DNA from: Hungateiclostridiaceae bacterium UBA3934
Lineage (GTDB): Bacteria > Bacillota > Clostridia > Acetivibrionales > DTU013
Direction of reading: 5' to 3'
DNA length: 6,023 nucleotides
NCBI GenBank assembly: GCA_002385815.1
Contig: DGEE01000091.1
Location: 15,149 to 21,171 of the forward strand
In this document: piece by piece, positions 1 to 5,788 of the stretch
How the letters are laid out: every line of letters begins with the position of its first letter
Numbering within the stretch: the stretch's first letter is position 1
The notes under the pieces: generated by a model
Told to the model about the DNA's origin: nothing
Databases searched by the model: none
Seen by the model: only the letters and a program-made list of their open reading frames with translations
Made by a program: the position numbers and the translations under genes

Positions 1-2237
1 CCGGTCTGAGGAATAAGACTATCCAACGTGTCCTTATCGGGCTGATAACTGTGATCATAGCTGTGATCATAGTAGAAAACGGAGCGGCGCCGAAAAAATA
101 CAGGCTCGAATCCGGTGAAAGCTCCAAATATGACATCACAGCACCAAGAGATATCGTTAATGTGATGCTTACGGAAAAAATGGCAATGGAGGCGGCTGAA
201 AAGATCCCGCCGGTGATGCAAAGACTCGATGATGTTCCGATAGATATTATTAATGGAGTAAATGAATTCACAGACCATATAGAAAAAGCAAGACAAAACA
301 TTATCACTCTGTATGGCCAGCATGATAATACAAGCTGGGCGGAACCGGTCCAACTGACAGAACAGCAAATCGCAACTGCTGCAGAGCCTCTTATCCGGAA
401 AACAGATGAACTGGGAATAAGCTTCTCTGAAGAACAGATCAGTTTTCTTATTGTATCAGCTACTGACGAAGAAGTGAGCAAATTCGAAACAATGCTCATA
501 AGCACGATCAGCGAAGTCATGAAAACAGAAGTCAATATCGACAATCTTTCCGCCATGAAAGAATATATCGGGAATGTATTTCAGATCAGCGACCTGCCAC
601 AGGAACTCAAGGATATGGGTGGTATTACAGCAAATGCTTTGCTGAAGCCGAACAGCGTCGTAGATGAGGATGCGACGAAGATGGCAAGGGCTGAAGCCTA
701 TGAAGCAGCGCTGGAGAACAAACAGATAATACCTGAAGGCACCAGGATCATCAGCTACGGTGACATAGTGACGGAAGACAAACTGGCTGTCCTCCGGGAA
801 CTGAACCTGCTGGAGACAGAAGGCTTCGACTACGGCTTTGCACTGGGCATAATGGCTGTAGTACTGATGCTATCGTTCCTGCTGATACTGTATATCCGGA
901 ATTTCTGCAGCAGGATACTGCAAGGTACGAAGGAAATCATATTACTGTGTGCCATCATACTCCTCACACTGGTGGCGGCATGGCTGCTGGAGCCCTTCAG
1001 TCCATTGCTGATACCCGTTTTCATAGCACCTATGCTGATAACCATCCTGCTAGATATCAGGCTCGGCATAATCGTCAACATACTGCTTTCCTTCACTATA
1101 TTTTTCATAACAAGTGGAGATCAGCAATTTTTATATGTAGCAATCATAGGCGGTATTGCCTCAGCTTTTATTGTGACCGGTGCAAATCAGAGGAGCAGGC
1201 TTTCCGCCTCCGGCCTCGTGATAGCGGTGATAAATGCACTGGTGGTTGCCTGTATAGGGCTGATGAATAAAAGCGGTCTCCGTACCATTGTATATAATGC
1301 TGCACTTGTCTCAGTCAACGGATTGCTTTCGACCATCTTTACAATAGGTGTACTGCCGATATTCGAGAGTATCTTCAATATCATAACTCCGCTGAAGCTG
1401 CTGGAACTGGCAAATCCAAATCAGCCGCTGATGAAGAAGCTGCTGCTGGAAGCTCCCGGTACATACCATCACAGCCTTATGGTGGGCAACCTGGCTGAGT
1501 CAGCTGCTGAGGCGATCAAAGGAAATGCGTTGCTGGCCAGGGTCGGAGCTTACTATCATGATGTGGGGAAGCTTAAGAGACCTAACTTTTTCAAAGAGAA
1601 CCAGTTATCCGACAACCCCCATGACAGGATGACACCAAACCTCAGTTCACTGGTGATAACTTCACATACCACCGATGGTACCGAGATTGCAGAAAAATAT
1701 AAAGTACCACTGGCCGTCAGGGATATCATAAGCCAGCATCATGGCACGACTCTCGTTGCATATTTCTATCATAAGGCCAAAAACGGGGATCAGGGAGAGA
1801 ATATCCGGCAGGAGGATTTTCGTTATCCGGGACCCAGACCGGCCACCAAGGAAGCAGCAGTGGTCATGCTGGCTGATTCCGTTGAGGCTGCTGTCCGTTC
1901 GGCTGCTGAAAAGACCGAGACAAAAATAGAAAGCATAGTAAGAAACATAATAAAGGATAAACTGGATGACGGTCAGCTTGACCTGTGTGACCTTACACTG
2001 AAGGATCTCGACCTGATTGCAAAATCTTTCATACATATTTTCAGCGGGTATTTCCATGAACGTGAGGAATACCCCGAAATAAAAATCAACAGGGGCAACG
2101 AAAAGCCTCAGTTGGATCAGGATTTTCAGGTGAGCACAGATGCCAGGAGCCCGGTCCCGACGTCTGCTGATATTGAACAGACAGGGCAGCAGGTACAGTT
2201 GGAACGACCGAAAAGAGAAGCAGCGGATGAGCTCTGA
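1..2237 (+). CDS. pgpH: PgpH/YqfF-type 7TM-HD cyclic-di-AMP phosphodiesterase (5' end missing)
   Basis: Membrane HD-domain hydrolase of the 7TMR-HD family; characterised members (Listeria PgpH) hydrolyse cyclic di-AMP to 5'-pApA. The frame is open to the left edge (first full codon at base 3), so the true start lies upstream; the GTG at 51 sits inside the first membrane helix and is not a credible start. Counting that GTG as residue 1: a hydrophobic helix spans bases about 30-74, followed by an extracellular 7TMR-HDED-type domain (about 10-260), a block of membrane helices (about 262-450), and a cytoplasmic HD domain (about 465-670). Likely metal ligands are visible: H473/H474 (TYHHS), H503-D504 (YYHDVGK), H539 (TSHTTDG), H563/H564 (SQHHG) and D609 (MLADSVEAA), so the enzyme looks active. 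A polar tail of about 50 residues follows the HD domain. It is the first visible gene of the operon, 24 nt before the preferred ybeY start. Family assignment is firm; the substrate is inferred from the family. Confidence 0.93.
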   Translation, partial: GLRNKTIQRVLIGLITVIIAVIIVENGAAPKKYRLESGESSKYDITAPRDIVNVMLTEKMAMEAAEKIPPVMQRLDDVPIDIINGVNEFTDHIEKARQNIITLYGQHDNTSWAEPVQLTEQQIATAAEPLIRKTDELGISFSEEQISFLIVSATDEEVSKFETMLISTISEVMKTEVNIDNLSAMKEYIGNVFQISDLPQELKDMGGITANALLKPNSVVDEDATKMARAEAYEAALENKQIIPEGTRIISYGDIVTEDKLAVLRELNLLETEGFDYGFALGIMAVVLMLSFLLILYIRNFCSRILQGTKEIILLCAIILLTLVAAWLLEPFSPLLIPVFIAPMLITILLDIRLGIIVNILLSFTIFFITSGDQQFLYVAIIGGIASAFIVTGANQRSRLSASGLVIAVINALVVACIGLMNKSGLRTIVYNAALVSVNGLLSTIFTIGVLPIFESIFNIITPLKLLELANPNQPLMKKLLLEAPGTYHHSLMVGNLAESAAEAIKGNALLARVGAYYHDVGKLKRPNFFKENQLSDNPHDRMTPNLSSLVITSHTTDGTEIAEKYKVPLAVRDIISQHHGTTLVAYFYHKAKNGDQGENIRQEDFRYPGPRPATKEAAVVMLADSVEAAVRSAAEKTETKIESIVRNIIKDKLDDGQLDLCDLTLKDLDLIAKSFIHIFSGYFHEREEYPEIKINRGNEKPQLDQDFQVSTDARSPVPTSADIEQTGQQVQLERPKREAADEL

Positions 2238-2249
2238 TGGCAGACAGGG

Positions 2250-2256
2250 AAGGTGG
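2250..2256 (+). promoter_or_regulatory. Ribosome binding site deciding the ybeY start
   Basis: AAGGTGG lies 5 nt before a TTG codon at 2262. The in-frame GTG at 2253 lies inside this motif; the only purine run before that GTG (AGGGA, 2246-2250) leaves just 2 nt of spacing. Spacing therefore favours TTG 2262. The protein evidence does not decide between the two. Confidence 0.5.
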
Positions 2257-2261
2257 AACGA

Positions 2262-2783
2262 TTGGAAAACAACTGGTTTAAGAGTGCCGATGAAACATTG
2301 GTGTTTATAGAAAACGAGCAGTCATTTATGGAAATCACAGCGAAATTCGAAAAAATTCTAAGGAACACTGCACTGGAATGTCTCACGCAGGAAGGCATCG
2401 GGGTAGCATGCGAGGTAAACATCCTTCTGACCGATGATGTTTCGATAAGACAGATAAATGAGCAATACAGAAATATAGACGAACCCACCGATGTTCTGTC
2501 ATTTCCCATGGCAGATATACTAAAGGGCAAAATACTCGATACAGGGCGGGATTCAGATCCTGATGCAGGACTTCTGCTGATCGGTGATATCGTTATCTCA
2601 ATTGAAACGGCAAGGAGACAAGCAGAGACATACGGACATTCCTTTGAAAGAGAACTGGCTTTTCTGGCTGCTCACGGCATGTATCATTTGCTGGGATATG
2701 ATCATGAAAATGAGCAGGAAGAGAAGGAAATGATGGAAAAGCAGGAGGCTGTACTAAATAGGCTGGGGTTAAGAAGAACATGA
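2262..2783 (+). CDS. ybeY: YbeY endoribonuclease, rRNA maturation factor
   Basis: Zinc-dependent single-strand endoribonuclease of the UPF0054 family, needed for 16S rRNA 3'-end maturation and 70S ribosome quality control. The signature is intact: HGMYHLLGYDH with three zinc-ligand histidines at residues 138, 142 and 148 (numbered from TTG 2262). The conserved central stretch (NEQYRNIDEPTDVLSFP) and LLIGDIVIS are also present. Length is 173 aa, slightly above the usual 150-170. Start choice is uncertain: TTG 2262 is preferred for its ribosome binding site, GTG 2253 would add 3 residues, and family-like sequence only begins near VFIENEQ (base 2301), so a shorter form from TTG 2298 or GTG 2301 cannot be excluded, although no ribosome binding site precedes them. 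The stop overlaps the next start as ATGA, which points to translational coupling with the lipid kinase gene. Placement beside era fits a shared role in small-subunit assembly. Confidence 0.95.
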   Translation: MENNWFKSADETLVFIENEQSFMEITAKFEKILRNTALECLTQEGIGVACEVNILLTDDVSIRQINEQYRNIDEPTDVLSFPMADILKGKILDTGRDSDPDAGLLLIGDIVISIETARRQAETYGHSFERELAFLAAHGMYHLLGYDHENEQEEKEMMEKQEAVLNRLGLRRT

Positions 2784-3484
2784 AGAACAGGAGTCTGATC
2801 GACAGCTTCAACAATGCACTCAACGGGATCATATCGACTTTCAGAAGCGAGCGCAACATGAAGATACACATTGCTGCTGCGGTGCTGGTGCTGGTGCTGT
2901 CTCTTTTTTACGATCTGACAAGGCTTGAGTTTATTATAGTATGCATAGCAATTGCCCTGGTCATCATCTGTGAATTGTTCAATACAGCAATCGAGGTACT
3001 GACTGACACACTGATTGGGATCTATCATCCCAGGGCAAAGGTGGTCAAGGATACGGCGGCGGGTGCCGTTTTCATTTCAGCACTGCTGTCGATAATCGTG
3101 GCATATTTCATATTTTTTGACAGAGTCAGCACGAGCCTCGAATCAGGCATCGTAAGGATCAAGCAGGCACCGATGCATATGACTGTTATTGCGATTGTGG
3201 TCACTATGGCAGCGGTACTGATACTTAAGATGGTGTTCAAAAAGGGTACGCCGTTCAGCGGCGGGATGCCCAGCGGGCACTCTGCCATAGCTTTTTCTGC
3301 TGTAACAGCAGCGGCGCTTTATTCAAACAATTCGGCGATAACCATATTGTTTCTGATAGTAGCTTTGCTTGTAGTACAAAGCAGATTAGAGGGGAAAATA
3401 CATAATGTACTGGAGCTTCTGACTGGTGCGGTCATCGGATTTCTGGTGACATTGCTTTTATTCCAGATTTTTTCGCAGATATGA
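2780..3484 (+). CDS. dgkA: Undecaprenol kinase (DgkA) fused to a PAP2 phosphatase domain
   Basis: Two-domain membrane enzyme of 234 aa; stand-alone Gram-positive DgkA is about 120-130 aa. Residues 1-115 are a DgkA domain: SERNMKIH (24-30), catalytic/metal motif ELFNTAIEVLTD (E65, N68, E72, D76) and HPRAKVVKDTAAGA (83-96), with three hydrophobic helices. Gram-positive members phosphorylate undecaprenol to the carrier lipid undecaprenyl phosphate. Residues about 130-234 are a PAP2-type phosphatase: PSGHS (164-168, H167) and SR-x5-H (S201, R202, H208), with further helices. A PAP2 domain could dephosphorylate undecaprenyl pyrophosphate, giving the same product, which is inference. Motif 1 (K-x6-RP) is not recognisable and the final Asp of motif 3 is Glu (E212). 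No good ribosome binding site is seen; ATG 2780 overlaps the ybeY stop by 4 nt, so coupled translation is likely. Such fusions are known in Clostridia. The domain call is solid; phosphatase activity and substrate are unproven. Confidence 0.9.
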   Translation: MKNRSLIDSFNNALNGIISTFRSERNMKIHIAAAVLVLVLSLFYDLTRLEFIIVCIAIALVIICELFNTAIEVLTDTLIGIYHPRAKVVKDTAAGAVFISALLSIIVAYFIFFDRVSTSLESGIVRIKQAPMHMTVIAIVVTMAAVLILKMVFKKGTPFSGGMPSGHSAIAFSAVTAAALYSNNSAITILFLIVALLVVQSRLEGKIHNVLELLTGAVIGFLVTLLLFQIFSQI

Positions 3485-3509
3485 CAGTAGGAGAGCAGGG
3501 AGGTATGAT

Positions 3510-4397
3510 ATGTTCAAATCCGGATTCGTTTCGATAATAGGACGCCCCAATGTCGGCAAGTCAACGCTTTCAAACAACCTTATCGGCGAGAAGCTGTCGA
3601 TTATTTCAAGTAAGCCGCAGACCACCAGAAATGCTATCAAGGCCATCATAAATACAGATAACAGTCAGATCGTTCTCATAGACACTCCCGGCATACACAA
3701 GCCCAAAAACAAGCTGGGCGAGTATATGGTCAAATTAGCCGAGAGTACGCTTAATGAAGTGGATATAATATTGTTCATGGTGGAGGCAACGGATGGATCA
3801 CCCGGCGCAGGAGACCTGTATATAGCTGAACAGCTGAAATCCGTAAAAACGCCGGTCATTCTGATAATAAACAAGATAGACCTTGTTAAGAAGGACAGAT
3901 TGCTGGAAACCATCAAAAACTTTTCAGAATTAATGGATTTTAAGGCAGTTATCCCGGTTTCAGCAATAAACGCGGACGGTACGGACTTAGTCGTCAATGA
4001 GATCAGGAAGCTTCTGCCGGAAGGTCCTAAATACTTTCCGGATGATATGATAACTGATCAGCCGGAAAGGATGCTTGCTGCCGAACTGATAAGGGAAAAG
4101 ATGCTGGAGCTTCTGCAGGATGAAGTGCCGCATGGTACAGGGGTGGAGATCATTACTTTCAAAGAGAGGGAAGGCAAGGATCTCATCGATATAGAAGCAA
4201 ATATATACTGCGAGCGGGAAACACACAAAGGCATCATCATAGGGAAGCAGGGCGCAATGCTCAAAAATATCGGTTCCCTTGCAAGGATCGAGATGGAAAA
4301 CCTGCTCGGCATACAAGTGTTTCTGAAGCTATGGGTGAAAGTCAGGCCGGGTTGGAGAAACAGCAGCAATATACTCAGAACACTGGGTTATCAATAA
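3510..4397 (+). CDS. era: GTPase Era
   Basis: Essential Ras-like GTPase that binds the 3' end of 16S rRNA and acts as a checkpoint in 30S subunit assembly, cytoplasmic and membrane-peripheral. All parts are visible in 295 aa, a normal length: G1 GRPNVGKST (11-19), G2 region around QTTRN (37-41), G3 DTPG (58-61) with the Era-typical IHKPK following, G4 NKID (121-124), G5 VSAI (150-153), then a C-terminal KH RNA-binding domain with its IIIGKQG loop (GKQG at 245-248) and the typical ending WVKVRPGWR...LGYQ. The start ATG 3510 is preceded by GGGAGG (3498-3503) with a near-ideal spacer. It lies 25 nt after the lipid kinase stop in the same operon. The reading frame is complete and unremarkable. 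Confidence 0.98.
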   Translation: MFKSGFVSIIGRPNVGKSTLSNNLIGEKLSIISSKPQTTRNAIKAIINTDNSQIVLIDTPGIHKPKNKLGEYMVKLAESTLNEVDIILFMVEATDGSPGAGDLYIAEQLKSVKTPVILIINKIDLVKKDRLLETIKNFSELMDFKAVIPVSAINADGTDLVVNEIRKLLPEGPKYFPDDMITDQPERMLAAELIREKMLELLQDEVPHGTGVEIITFKEREGKDLIDIEANIYCERETHKGIIIGKQGAMLKNIGSLARIEMENLLGIQVFLKLWVKVRPGWRNSSNILRTLGYQ

Positions 4398-4559
4398 CTC
4401 TGACTGTTCAGCATTACTGCAAATATTGCAAGTATACAACCCCTGTTTTGGAGAATGATATTAAAGAAAGGAACTATGCCGGATCACCCATCTGCATATG
4501 TGGTTGTGTTCCGGTCAGTTATGTCAAAAGATACTGATGATAAAAAGAGGGGGAATGCA
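4398..4559 (+). other. era-yqzL intergenic gap, no assigned gene
   Basis: This is the only sizeable gap inside the operon (about 160 nt). It has no U-tailed terminator and no convincing promoter. A weak imperfect hairpin can be drawn at 4415-4434 (TACTGCAA / TTGC-A-AGTA around an ATA loop). Two frames stay open through much of it. One is continuous with yqzL, from ATG 4455 or 4476. The other, ending at TGA 4535-4537, is rich in cysteine. Neither has a well-placed ribosome binding site, so neither is called as a gene. Confidence 0.5.
4546..4553 (+). promoter_or_regulatory. Ribosome binding site deciding the yqzL start
   Basis: AGAGGGGG lies 6 nt before ATG 4560. It sets the start of the small gene at 4560 rather than at the upstream in-frame ATG codons (4455, 4476, 4521), whose purine tracts are too close or absent. 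Confidence 0.75.
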
Positions 4560-4715
4560 ATGTTGAAGGATTTTGCCTGGAATACATTCGTGAGCAAAGG
4601 GATCCTGGAGTCTTATATTTTCTATAGAGAAATAAAGGAAAAAGAAAGGGAAAGGGTATCGGAACAGAGAAGACTGGCTGAAGCTGAGGCTGCAACCAGC
4701 GGGACCAGGGCATAG
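4560..4715 (+). CDS. yqzL: YqzL-family small protein
   Basis: A 51-residue protein of the YqzL family, function unknown. The family is recognised by its short N-terminal pattern (MLKDFAWNTFVSKG, then ESYIFYREI at residues 17-25) and by its fixed place between era and recO, as in Bacillus subtilis, where YqzL is about 47 aa. The rest is a charged, probably helical tail rich in Lys, Glu and Arg ending in an Ala-rich segment, less conserved in appearance. No membrane segment, signal peptide or metal motif is present. ATG 4560 is chosen because the family begins exactly there and a strong ribosome binding site precedes it; the open frame upstream of 4560 does not look like the family. It ends 31 nt before recO. 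No function can be inferred beyond conserved context. Confidence 0.85.
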   Translation: MLKDFAWNTFVSKGILESYIFYREIKEKERERVSEQRRLAEAEAATSGTRA

Positions 4716-4746
4716 TCTTTCTGGTCAGTTGTTTCGTTCAGTTGAC

Positions 4747-5493
4747 ATGAGTTTTTTAAGGACAGAGGGGATAGTAGTAAGAGAGGTCAGCACAGGTGAG
4801 GCTGATAAGATAATCACATTACTAACAAAGGGACAGGGCCGCGTCTCTGCTCTCGTAAAGGGCGGCAGGCGGCCCAGATCCAGGCTTTCTGCAGCATCAC
4901 AGGTATTGTGTTACGGAGACTGGGTGCTCTATAGAGGGCGTGATTTGTACAGTGTCAACAGCTGTGATGTTATTGAACCATTCTATGAGATCCGCAATGA
5001 TGTGGTAAAACTGACATATGCAGCACATTTTACAGATATCCTGATGGAATTGATACAGGAAAACCAGCCTTCACCAGGGTTGCTCAAACTCCTTCTGAAT
5101 TCACTTCACATGCTGGCAAAAACAGAAAAAAATCCGGATCTGATAACTTGTATCTTTGAATTGAGAGCTACATCCATTGCCGGATATGCTCCTCATGTGC
5201 AGTCCTGTATGAACTGCGGTGCTGCACCTGAAAAGACTTACTCATTCAGCTTCCGCGAATGCGGTTTCCTGTGCGACAGGACGGACTGCGTGGAACGTGA
5301 TGGCTCTGCGGTATTGCTGTCCAGCGGAGCTTCGAGAGCAATACAGCATATAGTTTACGCCCCGATGAAGGAACTGTTCGGGTTTGGTCTGTCCCAGGAG
5401 GTCCTGCAAGAACTGGCTCGTGTCACCGGAAGATATCTGCGCGAGCGTTTGGAACGGGATTTTACAAAGCTGCACTTCTTAAAAAGTATATAG
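4747..5493 (+). CDS. recO: DNA repair protein RecO
   Basis: Recombination mediator that works with RecR (and RecF) to load RecA onto SSB-coated single-stranded DNA. From ATG 4747 it is 248 aa, a normal length. The N-terminal OB-fold opens with the family pattern MSFLRTEGIVVRE, and GEADKIITLLT, KGGRRPRSRL and YRGRDLYSV follow. A helical middle contains the Cys4 zinc-binding region: C154-M-N-C157, then GFLC176 and C181, with an extra cysteine at C172. The last pair is spaced C-x4-C rather than the common C-x2-C. The C-terminal helical part ends RYLRERLERDFTKLHFL, as expected. An upstream in-frame TTG at 4729 would add 6 residues but the family starts at MSFL. No clear Shine-Dalgarno precedes 4747, so translation may depend on ribosomes leaving yqzL 31 nt upstream. 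It is the last gene of the operon, followed by a terminator hairpin. Confidence 0.95.
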   Translation: MSFLRTEGIVVREVSTGEADKIITLLTKGQGRVSALVKGGRRPRSRLSAASQVLCYGDWVLYRGRDLYSVNSCDVIEPFYEIRNDVVKLTYAAHFTDILMELIQENQPSPGLLKLLLNSLHMLAKTEKNPDLITCIFELRATSIAGYAPHVQSCMNCGAAPEKTYSFSFRECGFLCDRTDCVERDGSAVLLSSGASRAIQHIVYAPMKELFGFGLSQEVLQELARVTGRYLRERLERDFTKLHFLKSI

Positions 5494-5515
5494 TGCCCTA
5501 CACCACTTTTGAATC

Positions 5516-5550
5516 AAAAAAGAACCTGTCTTCAGGAAACAGGTTCTTTT
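5516..5550. terminator. Bidirectional intrinsic terminator between recO and tRNA-Leu
   Basis: A perfect 12-bp inverted repeat: AAAAGAACCTGT (5518-5529) pairs with ACAGGTTCTTTT (5539-5550) around a 9-nt loop. Read rightwards it ends in a TTTT run and begins 24 nt after the recO stop, so it would end the operon. Read leftwards the stem is followed by six T (complement of the A run 5516-5521), so it would end the tRNA transcript. The leftward form is the stronger terminator because its T tract is longer. Its last base (5550) is also the terminal A of the tRNA CCA. Confidence 0.85.
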
Positions 5551-5632
5551 GGTGCGGTCGATGGGACTTGAACCCATACGGTCACCCATACGCCCCTCAA
5601 ACGTACGCGTCTGCCAGTTCCGCCACGACCGC
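5550..5632 (-). tRNA. tRNA-Leu (anticodon GAG)
   Basis: An 83-nt class II tRNA on the minus strand, folded by hand. Acceptor GCGGTCG pairs with CGACCGC; the D-arm contains GGAACTGGCAGAC; the anticodon stem TACGT/GCGTA holds loop TTGAGGG with anticodon GAG (complement of 5596-5598), which reads CUC/CUU leucine codons. A long variable arm (TGGGTGACCGT) is as expected for leucine. The T-arm is ATGGG-TTCAAGT-CCCAT. The discriminator base is A, typical of tRNA-Leu, and CCA is encoded (5550-5552). The gene faces the recO operon, has its own consensus promoter at 5664-5692 and ends directly at the shared terminator. Confidence 0.97.
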
Positions 5633-5641
5633 GCTTATTAC

Positions 5642-5655
5642 TCGGCTCAGACCGA
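5642..5655 (-). other. Small hairpin in the tRNA 5' leader
   Basis: On the minus strand TCGG-TCTGAG-CCGA forms a 4-bp stem between the expected transcription start and the mature tRNA 5' end at 5632. It may keep the leader from pairing with the tRNA before RNase P cleavage; that role is a guess. Confidence 0.35.
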
Positions 5656-5663
5656 CAAAACAT

Positions 5664-5692
5664 ATTATACTAACATAAGCACGCAGTGTCAA
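5664..5692 (-). promoter_or_regulatory. Consensus sigma-A promoter of tRNA-Leu
   Basis: On the minus strand TTGACA (complement of 5687-5692), a 17-nt spacer and TATAAT (complement of 5664-5669): all twelve bases match the consensus with ideal spacing. The start would fall near 5657, leaving a leader of about 25 nt before the tRNA. Such strong promoters are typical of stable RNA genes. Confidence 0.9.
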
Positions 5693-5703
5693 TACTTTTA
5701 GGC

Positions 5704-5724
5704 AAAAATCCGGAAGCCCCGGAT
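5704..5724 (-). terminator. Possible short minus-strand terminator upstream of the tRNA promoter
   Basis: ATCCGG (5708-5713) and CCGGAT (5719-5724) form a 6-bp GC-containing stem with a 5-nt loop. On the minus strand the stem runs into TTTT (complement of 5704-5707), the layout of a small intrinsic terminator. It would shield the tRNA promoter from leftward transcription arriving from the right. The stem is short, so it may be only a hairpin. Confidence 0.35.
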
Positions 5725-5742
5725 AAATGTAAAATGCATGTA

Positions 5743-5771
5743 TTGAAATATGGTCCTGCTGCTGATAGAAT
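5743..5771 (+). promoter_or_regulatory. Sigma-A-type promoter of the YesL-family gene
   Basis: TTGAAA (5743-5748), a 17-nt spacer and TAGAAT (5766-5771): one mismatch to consensus in each hexamer and ideal spacing. The expected start near 5778 gives a leader of about 50 nt before ATG 5831. It is divergent from the tRNA promoter, about 50 bp away. Confidence 0.7.
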
Positions 5772-5775
5772 TAGT

Positions 5776-5788
5776 TATAGTGTCTATA
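5776..5788. repeat. Inverted repeat at the predicted start site, possible operator
   Basis: TATAG-TGT-CTATA is a perfect 5-bp inverted repeat sitting on the expected transcription start of the downstream gene; an overlapping GTGT-N4-ACAC pair lies at 5780-5791. The position is that of a repressor site, but I cannot match it to a known regulator. Confidence 0.3.

Noticed and set aside
51..53. GTG 51 as the start of the first gene
   Set aside because: The frame is open to base 3 and the codons before 51 already encode the first half of the membrane helix, so the gene begins upstream of the window.
1662..2057. Minus-strand open frames inside the large genes, such as this one of about 130 codons
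   Set aside because: They lie opposite strongly conserved domains (here the HD domain), lack ribosome binding sites and resemble no family; they are shadows of the plus-strand genes.
2237..2281. ATG 2237 overlapping the first stop as the ybeY start
   Set aside because: That frame ends after 14 codons and is not the YbeY frame.
2871..2900. GCTG-rich run in the lipid kinase gene (GGTGCT repeated) as a functional repeat
   Set aside because: It simply encodes an alternating Val-Leu stretch of a membrane helix.
4387..4398. GTTAT-CA-ATAAC inverted repeat over the era stop
   Set aside because: A 5-bp AT-rich stem with a 2-nt loop is too weak to be a terminator and overlaps conserved coding sequence.
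4455..4559. Extended start for yqzL at ATG 4455 or 4476
   Set aside because: Purine tracts before these codons are only 1-3 nt away, while ATG 4560 has a well-spaced ribosome binding site and matches where the YqzL family begins.
4729..4746. TTG 4729 as the recO start
   Set aside because: The family begins MSFL-TEGIV at ATG 4747 and no ribosome binding site precedes the TTG.
4742..4775. TTGACA at the recO start as a -35 box
   Set aside because: No -10 hexamer lies at 16-18 nt; the nearest candidate (GATAGT at 4770) is 22 nt away and inside the gene.
5493..5678. Open frame of about 61 codons after recO
   Set aside because: It runs through the terminator and the antisense strand of the tRNA and matches no family.
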